From the NCBI GenBank assembly GCA_963711705.1, contig CAVQFM010000014.1:124001-188000 (forward strand): 64,000 nucleotides of DNA. Reading direction: 5' to 3'. This DNA is from RYN-230 sp963711705. GTDB lineage: Bacteria; Actinomycetota; Actinomycetes; Streptosporangiales; Streptosporangiaceae. Every line of letters starts with the position of its first letter. Position 1 is the first letter of the stretch. Under the pieces are notes generated by a model. That model saw only the letters and a program-made list of their open reading frames with translations. It had not been told where the DNA came from and did no database searches. The translations under genes were made by a program, and so were the position numbers. Below are positions 45,595 through 51,473 of the stretch, piece by piece.

Positions 45595-46144
45595 ATGGGG
45601 CAGCCGATTTTCGGCATGCTGGCCGGCTACCAGCCCGACGGCGTGGCCGAGGCGGCCGACGTGGCCCGGGTGCGCGCGCTGGAAAAGGACTCACCCGACC
45701 CGTGGCTGCGCACCCTGCCGCTGCACATCACCGCGTCCGCGCTGATCGTGCACCCGGACAGCGGCCAGGTGCTGCTCCGCTGGCACCAGCGGCAGCAGGC
45801 GTGGCTGCAGGTCGGCGGGCACGGCGACCCGGGGGAGACGGACCCGCTCGGCATCGCGCAGCGTGAGGCGGCCGAGGAGACCAGCCTGCCCGACCTGGTG
45901 CCGTGGCCGGACGCGTCGATCCGGCACGTGGTCATCGTCCAGGTCCCGCCGGGCAAGGGCGAACCCGCCCACGAGCACGCGGACGTCCGGTTCGTGCTGG
46001 CCACCCGGAGTCCGGACCGCGCGCGGGAGGAGCGACCCGGATGCACCGCTGCGCTGGCTGTCGCTCGCCGAGGCCCAGCAGCTGACCGGGGAAGACAATC
46101 TGCAGGAAACCTTGCGCCGGGTAGCGCCGCTGTTCCAGCGGTAG
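45595..46144 (+). CDS. NUDIX hydrolase, frameshifted near the 3' end
   Basis: A protein of about 180 residues. The NUDIX box reads GGHGDPGETDPLGIAQREAA then EETSL, with the metal-binding EExE in REAAEE. The N-terminal part has LPLHITASALIVHPDSGQVL and LRWHQRQQAWLQVGG. Near 46015-46040 one frame change is needed to pass from VRFVLATRSPDRAREE to DPDAPLRWLSLAEAQQLTGE and NLQETLRRVAPLFQR. ATG 45595 follows GGGGGTG. It hydrolyses a nucleoside-diphosphate-linked substrate, identity unknown. Confidence 0.75.
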
Positions 46145-46176
46145 CCCAAAGGCCCGAGCCTCTACCGGCCGGGTCC

Positions 46177-46221
46177 GGCGCGTCGCCAGTGTCTCCATGA
46201 AGAGACGCCCGGCGACGCGCC
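46177..46221. terminator. Strong GC hairpin downstream of the NUDIX gene
   Basis: GGCGCGTCGCC (46177-46187) pairs with GGCGACGCGCC (46211-46221), and inside it GTCTC pairs with GAGAC. It begins about 33 nt after the NUDIX stop. There is no T-run, as is usual for actinobacterial terminators. The rest of 46222-46412 shows nothing I can support. Confidence 0.6.
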
Positions 46222-46412
46222 GTCATTCAGCAGGAGCCCATCGTGGCCTGATTTGTGCCCGTGTCCACGAAGACAGCCGGAACGTAGCCGTCGGTTGTGC
46301 CAACTCACCAGCGCGGCGGCCGGTGCCATTCCTGATCGCCGGGGACGAGAGGTTGCCTGTGCACGCCCGGCGTCGTGGTCAACGCCAATGATCCGCTTTG
46401 AACCTTTGCCGG

Positions 46413-47162
46413 TCAGCGCGGGGCGAGACCGCCCATGGCGGCCGCGGCCAGCCGGTCGCCGGCCCCCGGCGGCGGGGTGATCGGCTCACCCGGGGTGACC
46501 AGGACCCGGGGCAGCACCAGGCCGTGAATTGCACCGACGATGAGCTGGGTGGCCGCGTCCACGTCCGCGGCCGCGTCGATCCGGCCGAGCCGCTGCTCGG
46601 CGCGCAGGTAGTGGGCCAGCGCGTCGGGCAGGCTGCGCGGGTGCTCGCCGTCGCCCGGCTCGCTCTCGCCCGCGCCGCTCTTGGCCGGTGAATCGCCTGC
46701 GGCGCTCTCGTCCGGTGAATCGCCCGCGGCGCTCTCGCCCGGTGAATCGGTGCCGAACGCCGCGTCCCCGCCCACCATCGCGTGGAACCTGATCAGCACC
46801 CTGGGCTGGGACAGCAGCCCAGCGAACGCCGGCACCACCCGGATCAGCACGGCCAGGCCGCGGTCGATGAACGCGGCCAGGTTCCCGGCCACCGTGCCGG
46901 TGCCGGCCGGCGGCAGCAGTTGCGGCGCCTCGGTCATCACCCGGCCGACGTGCGCCAGCAGCGCGTGCGCCAGCAGGTCTTCCTTGTCCTCGAAGTAGTT
47001 GTACAGCGCGCCGTCGGCGACCTGGGCCTCCCGGGCGATGTCCCGCACGGCCAGCCCGGTGCCGCCCCGCTGGTCGATGAGCCGGGCGGCCGTGGCGATC
47101 AGGTGCTCGCGGAGGTTCTCCCCGTCGCGGTCCCGGAGCACGGCGGGCTTCCTAGGTGACAT
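46413..47162 (-). CDS. TetR-family transcriptional regulator
   Basis: A 249-residue regulator. The HTH reads LIATAARLIDQRGGTGLAVR then DIAREAQVADGALYNYFEDK. The ligand domain has FIDRGLAVLIRVVPAFAGLL and C-terminal ATQLIVGAIHGLVLPRVLVT. A low-complexity Asp/Ser/Ala insertion (GDSPDESAAGDSPAKS) from a 27-bp tandem repeat interrupts the ligand domain. It starts 11 nt inside the 3' end of a small membrane-protein gene and probably controls both through the inverted repeat at 47320-47361. Confidence 0.88.
   Translation of the reverse strand: MSPRKPAVLRDRDGENLREHLIATAARLIDQRGGTGLAVRDIAREAQVADGALYNYFEDKEDLLAHALLAHVGRVMTEAPQLLPPAGTGTVAGNLAAFIDRGLAVLIRVVPAFAGLLSQPRVLIRFHAMVGGDAAFGTDSPGESAAGDSPDESAAGDSPAKSGAGESEPGDGEHPRSLPDALAHYLRAEQRLGRIDAAADVDAATQLIVGAIHGLVLPRVLVTPGEPITPPPGAGDRLAAAAMGGLAPR
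46687..46750. repeat. 27-bp tandem repeat inside the TetR gene
   Basis: Units at 46687-46713 and 46714-46740 differ at two positions, and a partial third begins GGTGAATCGG at 46741. They encode the nonapeptide-like SAAGDSPDE pattern on the minus strand. The unit is a multiple of three, so copy changes keep the frame. Confidence 0.8.
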
Positions 47163-47304
47163 CGCGGTTGACTGAAGTGAGCAGTCCGGCCACGGCGAAG
47201 ATGGCGATCCAGGCCAGCGGGGCGGCCACCGCCGCGGCCGTTTCCCGCGCGGCGGTCTGCGGCCCGGACCGCTGGGCCGGCCCCCGGACGGCAACCTCCG
47301 CCAT
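47152..47304 (-). CDS. Small single-span membrane protein preceding TetR
   Basis: A 50-residue protein starting MAEVAVRGPAQRSGP, with one hydrophobic helix (AAAVAAPLAWIAIFAVAGLL) and a short tail TSVNRDVT. GAGGAGG precedes ATG 47304. Its stop overlaps the TetR start by 11 nt, so the genes are coupled. No family is recognised. It may be a leader peptide-like or stress-related membrane protein under the TetR regulator. Confidence 0.5.
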   Translation of the reverse strand: MAEVAVRGPAQRSGPQTAARETAAAVAAPLAWIAIFAVAGLLTSVNRDVT

Positions 47305-47319
47305 CACGCGCCTCCTCGA

Positions 47320-47361
47320 TGAACATCCCTTCATGAACACTAATTCATGAAGGGATGTTCA
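47320..47361. promoter_or_regulatory. TetR operator: 18-bp perfect inverted repeat
   Basis: TGAACATCCCTTCATGAA (47320-47337) and its exact reverse complement TTCATGAAGGGATGTTCA (47344-47361) flank CACTAA. Each arm also contains the self-complementary TTCATGAA. The repeat ends 15 nt before the ATG of the small membrane protein that heads the TetR transcript. Two TetR dimers or one extended site could bind; autoregulation is the simplest reading. Confidence 0.82.
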
Positions 47362-47392
47362 CGCTAGCGAACTCCATCGTGTTTCCTTGATC

Positions 47393-47434
47393 ATGTCGGC
47401 ATAGGGGACACCCGGCTGTCCCCTATGCCGACAT
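47393..47434. terminator. Perfect 18-bp stem-loop
   Basis: ATGTCGGCATAGGGGACA (47393-47410) pairs perfectly with TGTCCCCTATGCCGACAT (47417-47434) across the loop CCCGGC. It lies 90 nt after the stop of the minus-strand gene ending at 47525 and before the TetR promoter, so it likely insulates the two units. No T-run follows. Confidence 0.72.
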
Positions 47435-47524
47435 CACGACAACCAGAGGGCGGCGGCGCGGGCGCGCGGGCGGCCGGCGGCACGGGCGGCACGGGCGGGT
47501 GGCGGTGCGGCGGGCGGCGGCGGG

Positions 47525-47833
47525 TCAGCTCTTGGCGTGGTTGCCGTGGCTGTTGCTGGCCGGCGTGCCGGCCGGGTAATGGCCACGCTCCCGGGCGATG
47601 CGGGCCAGCAGATCGCCGGTCCGGTCCGGTTCGGCGTCGAGCAGCCGGCGCTGCGCCGGGGTGAGCCGGTACACGAGCTGCCACGGATTGCGTTCGGTCT
47701 TGCCGCCGACCCGGTTCAGCCGGTACTGCACGGTGCCATCTACCTGGATGACCCACTCCCAGGTCAGCTCGCCGAGCTCGCTGGTGTAGCTGGTTTCGAT
47801 GCGGCCGATCTCGCGTGCGGAGAACCGAGGCAT
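47525..47833 (-). CDS. Conserved hypothetical protein
   Basis: A 102-residue basic protein beginning MPRFSAREIGRIETSYTSEL, with GELTWEWVIQVDGTVQYRLN and RVGGKTERNPWQLVYRLTPA, then a charged helix (LLDAEPDRTGDLLARIARER). ATG 47833 follows AAGGAG at good spacing. Normal amino-acid composition and a clear ribosome binding site support a real gene. I do not recognise a domain. Confidence 0.6.
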   Translation of the reverse strand: MPRFSAREIGRIETSYTSELGELTWEWVIQVDGTVQYRLNRVGGKTERNPWQLVYRLTPAQRRLLDAEPDRTGDLLARIARERGHYPAGTPASNSHGNHAKS

Positions 47834-48139
47834 GTGGCATCTCCTTTCCGGATAACCTGACCCGACCCCGAAGGCCCCAGGCTCCGGTTGGTCACACTCT
47901 GTCACTTCATGACAACACAACTGCACCGGTCGGCGAGGGCGGCTTTCGTAAAGTGAGACAACGCTCACACCTGGATGCCGCGCTGAACGCGGCGGCGGTG
48001 CGTGTCACTGCCACCATCGTCCCCGGCCACCAGCCCCGCTGGGCTGGCCTGCACCCTCACCGGGGAAGCAAGTCCGTCCAGCGGCGGACAAGTCTGTCCC
48101 GGCGGCGGTGATGTCTCCCCCGGCAGCGATAATGGGCAG

Positions 48140-49012
48140 GTGAACGTACCGGCAGCAGCGGATTCCGTGCGGCGCCGCATCGGCGCGTCGATCTTCGAGC
48201 GGGTAGCTGGCGCCGAGGGCCCGGCCCGCCGCCACGCGATCCACGGCACCCCCGGCGAGCGATGGTTCGCCGCGGACCGCCCGATCCGCCGGGTGCACGG
48301 TGACTCGGCCATGTTCGTCGGGGGCATCCGGGCCCTGCTGCTGCAGTCGCTGCACCCGCTGGCCATGGCCGGGGTGGTCGGCCACTCGGGCTACCGCGGA
48401 GATCCATGGGGCCGCCTGCAGCGGACCAGTTACTTCCTGGCCGTCACCACGTTCGGCCAGGCGGCCGACGCCCAGGCCGCGGTCGACCGGGTCCGGGCCA
48501 TCCACCGCCGGGTGACTGGCACCGCACCGGACGGACGGCCTTACGCGGCCGCCGACCCGCACCTGCTGACCTGGGTGCACATCGCCGAGGCGGACAGCTT
48601 CCTGCGCGCGCACACCAGGTTCGGCGCCCAGCCGCTGGATCAGGCTGGCCGCGACGGCTACGTCGCTGACCTGGCCCGGATCGCCGAAGCGCTCGGGGTC
48701 CCCGACCCGCCGCGCACCGAGGCCGAGCTCACCGACCGGATCAGCCAGTACCGCCCGGAGCTGGCGGGCACCGCCGAGGCCCGGGCTGCCGCCCGGTTCC
48801 TGCTGCTCACCCCGCCGCTGCCCGCGGTAGCCCGGCCGCCCTACGCGGTGCTGGCCGCGGCCGCCACCTCGCTGCTGCCTGGCTGGGCCCGCCGCCCGCT
48901 GTACCTGCCGCGGCTGCCGGTCACCGAGGCCGCCGTGGTCCGCCCGGCCGGCCGGGCGGTGGTGCGCGGCATCCGCTGGGCGATCAGCCCGCCCGCACCC
49001 CAGGCCAGCTGA
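48140..49012 (+). CDS. DUF2236 / MpaB-type oxygenase family protein
   Basis: A 290-residue protein of the latex-clearing-protein/MpaB' superfamily. It has AMFVGGIRALLLQSLHPLAM, AGVVGHSGYRGDPWGRLQRT, SYFLAVTTFGQAADAQAAVD, and AADPHLLTWVHIAEADSFLR. The His residues at HPLAM, GHSGY and WVHIAE are the likely haem or metal ligands. GTG 48140 lacks a Shine-Dalgarno sequence but is preceded at about 7 nt by GATAAT (48128-48133), suggesting a leaderless transcript. Substrate unknown. Confidence 0.82.
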   Translation: MNVPAAADSVRRRIGASIFERVAGAEGPARRHAIHGTPGERWFAADRPIRRVHGDSAMFVGGIRALLLQSLHPLAMAGVVGHSGYRGDPWGRLQRTSYFLAVTTFGQAADAQAAVDRVRAIHRRVTGTAPDGRPYAAADPHLLTWVHIAEADSFLRAHTRFGAQPLDQAGRDGYVADLARIAEALGVPDPPRTEAELTDRISQYRPELAGTAEARAAARFLLLTPPLPAVARPPYAVLAAAATSLLPGWARRPLYLPRLPVTEAAVVRPAGRAVVRGIRWAISPPAPQAS

Positions 49013-49134
49013 CCGCCGGTCACTCATCCAGCAGCGCGGCCGCGATCCTGGCCACGTGCTCGGCCGGGCGGCCGAACAGGAGCCGGCCGGCCGCCCGCTG
49101 GTCGTTTCGGTCGCCATGGCCGCGCAGGCCGGGG

Positions 49135-49182
49135 AAGTGTGTACGAAAACCGCTGTGCCAATGACGGTTTCCGTCCACACTT
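49135..49182. repeat. Dispersed inverted-repeat element, copy B
   Basis: AAGTGTGTACGAAAACCG at the left pairs with CGGTTTCCGTCCACACTT at the right around CTGTGCCAATGA, with three non-paired positions. The right arm is identical to that of copy A at 45520-45571. It sits between the DUF2236 stop and the convergent SRPBCC stop. Confidence 0.65.
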
Positions 49183-49247
49183 GCGCTGATTCACGCACTG
49201 CGGAATCGCGTTCACCCCACTGCGGAATCGCGGCCGGGGAGCGACGG

Positions 49248-49709
49248 CTAGTGCTCTACGTAGGCGGCGAGGTTCGTCAGGGAAGAGGCGAGCCCGGCGG
49301 CGTGGTCGTCCGCGGAGATGCCGTCCGGAACGTCGTTGGCAACGATGTCGACGCGCGTCCCCGCATCGGCAGCGGTGACCTCCCAGGTCATGGTCATGGT
49401 GCCGGCGTAGGCGGGGTCGTCGGAGACGAAGTCCACCGCCTGCACGACCCTCTCACCGGGGACGATTTCGACGAAACGAGCCTCGACGATGTCGGAATCC
49501 ACACTCGCCTTGCCCGGTGCGCCAGACGGGTCGGAATAGGTCAGCACCATCCGGTACGACCCGCCCGGCCGGGCATCGAATCCCTCGAACCTGCCAGTCA
49601 TCCCCGCGGGAGGGAGCCATGCCATGAGGGCCTTGGGATCGACAAGAGCGGCCCAGACGCGCTCGGGTGGCGCAGCGATGACCCGCGACGCCCGGTCGGT
49701 ACGTGGCAT
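49248..49709 (-). CDS. SRPBCC protein (AHSA1-like)
   Basis: A 153-residue helix-grip protein. It starts RASRVIAAPPERVWAALVDP, then LMAWLPPAGMTGRFEGFDAR, PGGSYRMVLTYSDPSG and a GTRVDIVANDVPDGISADDH C-terminus with helix GLASSLTNLAAYVEH. This is the common Activator-of-Hsp90-ATPase-1-like small-protein class in actinomycetes. It is monocistronic. A ligand cannot be assigned. Confidence 0.88.
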   Translation of the reverse strand: MPRTDRASRVIAAPPERVWAALVDPKALMAWLPPAGMTGRFEGFDARPGGSYRMVLTYSDPSGAPGKASVDSDIVEARFVEIVPGERVVQAVDFVSDDPAYAGTMTMTWEVTAADAGTRVDIVANDVPDGISADDHAAGLASSLTNLAAYVEH

Positions 49710-49771
49710 GACGTGATTCTAGGCATCGGATCCGGCAGCCCACATGAGCTCTCTTCGCGTGCTCCGATGAG

Positions 49772-49933
49772 CGCGATCGCCCCGCCGTTCACGTTGACCC
49801 GGTCAAAATCTGGCCGCCACACCGCCAGCCAGGACAGCAGCACCGACGCGAATGCCTCGTTGACCTCGAACAGGTCGATGTCCTCGATCGTCATCCCGGC
49901 CGCGCCGAGCACCCGCTCGGTGGCCAAGCCCCA
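49772..49933 (-). pseudogene. Internal fragment of a thiolase (FadA5/FadA6-like)
   Basis: The minus strand reads GLATERVLGAAGMTIEDIDL, FEVNEAFASVLLSWLAVW and DRVNVNGGAIA, then loses homology where GHP should follow. EVNEAFA and NVNGGAIA are thiolase motifs near the catalytic His. About 300 N-terminal and 60 C-terminal residues are missing. It lies on the strand opposite to the CYP125-like gene, the same divergent arrangement as fadA5 and cyp125 in mycobacteria. Confidence 0.6.
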
Positions 49934-49947
49934 TGGTTGAATCCAGA

Positions 49948-49961
49948 CAGAACACGTTGCA
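49948..49961. promoter_or_regulatory. KstR-like operator upstream of the CYP125-like gene
   Basis: CAGAACACGTTGCA matches the KstR consensus TnnAACnnGTTnnA at every fixed base except the first T. It lies 12 nt before the P450 start, between it and the divergent thiolase fragment, where KstR boxes occur in mycobacteria. A truncated KstR-like gene is present at 27979-28373. Confidence 0.5.
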
Positions 49962-49973
49962 GCGGAGGAAGCG

Positions 49974-51200
49974 ATGACCGAGCCGAACATTCCCGCCGGC
50001 TTCGACTTCACCGATCCTGACATGTACGTGACCCGGGTGCCGACCGAGGAACTCGCCGAACTGCGGCGCACCGCGCCGGTCTGGTGGAACGCGCAGCCCC
50101 GCGGCGCCTCCGGCTTCGACGACGAGGGCTACTGGGTGGTCACCAGGCACGCGGACGTGCTGGAGGTGTCGCGCCGCAGCGATATCTACTCAAGCCAGGA
50201 GAAGACGGCGATCATCCGGCACGGGGCGCCGGTCAGCGAAGAGAACCTGCAGATGCAGCGGCTCATCTTGCTCAACCTCGACCCGCCGGTGCACACCAAG
50301 CTCCGGGGCATCGTGTCGCGGGGGTTCACCCCGCGGGCGATCGGGAACCTGCGCGACGCCCTGGCCGACCGGTCCGGGCGGATCGTGCAGGGTGCGCTGG
50401 ACGGCGGCACCGGCGACTTCGTCAGCGACGTGGCGTGTGAGCTGCCGTTGCAGGCCATCGCCGAACTCCTCGGGATACCGCAGGAAGACCGGCGCAAGAT
50501 CTTCGCCTGGTCGAACGAGATGATCGGCTACGACGACCCGGACTACGGCGGCGACTCCCAGGCCGCTGCGGCCGAACTCGTGGGTTACAGCATGGCCATG
50601 GCCGAGGACCGGCGCACCTGCCCGCGCGATGACATCGTCACCAGGCTGGTGCACGCCGAGGTGGACGGCGGGCACCTGTCACCCGACGAGTTCGGCTTCT
50701 TCATGATCCTGCTGTCGGTCGCGGGCAACGAGACCACCCGCAACGCGATCTCGCACGGGATGCTGGCATTCCTGGACAATCCCGATCAGTGGGAGCTGTT
50801 CCGCGCCGGCCGACCGCAGAGCGCCGTGGACGAGATCGTCCGGTGGGCCACCCCGGTCACTGTCTTCCAGCGCACCGCGCTGGCCGACACGACGCTGGGC
50901 GGCCAGCAGATCCGGGCCGGCCAGCGGGTCGGCCTGTTCTACCGGTCCGCCAACTTCGACGAGGCGGTCTTCGACGATCCCGGGCGGTTCGACATCCGGC
51001 GCAGCCCCAACCCGCACCTGGGCTTCGGTGGCACCGGAACCCATTACTGCCTCGGGGTCAACCTGGCCCGGCTGGAGATCGAGCTGATCTTCAACGCTAT
51101 CGCCGACGGCATGCCCGGCATCCAGAAGGCCGGCGAGGTGGAACGGCTCCGTTCTGGCTGGCTTAACGGAATCAAGCGCCTGCCCGTCACCTACCAGTGA
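49974..51200 (+). CDS. Cytochrome P450, CYP125-like (steroid C26-monooxygenase)
   Basis: A 408-residue P450 very like CYP125 over its length: PAGFDFTDPDMYVTRVPTEE, LDPPVHTKLRGIVSRGFTPR, ACELPLQAIAELLGIPQEDR-type central region, I-helix LLSVAGNETTRNAISHGMLA, ExxR in VDEIVRWATPVTVFQRTA, and haem ligand Cys359 in LGFGGTGTHYCLGVNLARLE. CYP125 oxidises the C26/C27 methyl of cholesterol or cholestenone to start side-chain breakdown. GGAGG precedes ATG 49974. Its redox partner is not in the window, and neighbouring steroid genes are remnants. Confidence 0.85.
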   Translation: MTEPNIPAGFDFTDPDMYVTRVPTEELAELRRTAPVWWNAQPRGASGFDDEGYWVVTRHADVLEVSRRSDIYSSQEKTAIIRHGAPVSEENLQMQRLILLNLDPPVHTKLRGIVSRGFTPRAIGNLRDALADRSGRIVQGALDGGTGDFVSDVACELPLQAIAELLGIPQEDRRKIFAWSNEMIGYDDPDYGGDSQAAAAELVGYSMAMAEDRRTCPRDDIVTRLVHAEVDGGHLSPDEFGFFMILLSVAGNETTRNAISHGMLAFLDNPDQWELFRAGRPQSAVDEIVRWATPVTVFQRTALADTTLGGQQIRAGQRVGLFYRSANFDEAVFDDPGRFDIRRSPNPHLGFGGTGTHYCLGVNLARLEIELIFNAIADGMPGIQKAGEVERLRSGWLNGIKRLPVTYQ

Positions 51201-51299
51201 GCGAGCCGCCCGGGGCGGGTCACCCGGGCGTGCTCGCCACCACCCACATCGGATGCAGTCCGGCCAGCCCGACGTGCGGCCGATGCCGTAGGGCAGATC

Positions 51300-51407
51300 G
51301 TGGGCCGGATGAATGAGGTCCGGCCGGTGGCTGAACTGATCAAGACGCTGCTGCAAGAGGTGGATAACGCCCTGAACCGGCTCGACCAGCTGCGCCGTAA
51401 AGAGTGA
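51300..51407 (+). CDS. Small helical ORF
   Basis: A 35-codon frame starting at GTG 51300 (or ATG 51309) encodes MNEVRPVAELIKTLLQEVDN then ALNRLDQLRRKE and a stop. It reads as a regular amphipathic helix with leucines at heptad-like spacing. No ribosome binding site is clear. It could be a short peptide or a C-terminal relic. The rest of 51201-51473 shows no gene. Confidence 0.25.
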   Translation: MGRMNEVRPVAELIKTLLQEVDNALNRLDQLRRKE

Positions 51408-51473
51408 ACCAAGGCGCTTTTCGCCCGACGTTTATGGGAATGACTGCCATATCGAGCGGGGCGGAGGGTTCGC

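Noticed and set aside
47393..47434. Perfect inverted repeat as a transposon end or attachment site
   Set aside because: No transposase, integrase, target duplication or tRNA is nearby; its place after a gene fits a terminator better.
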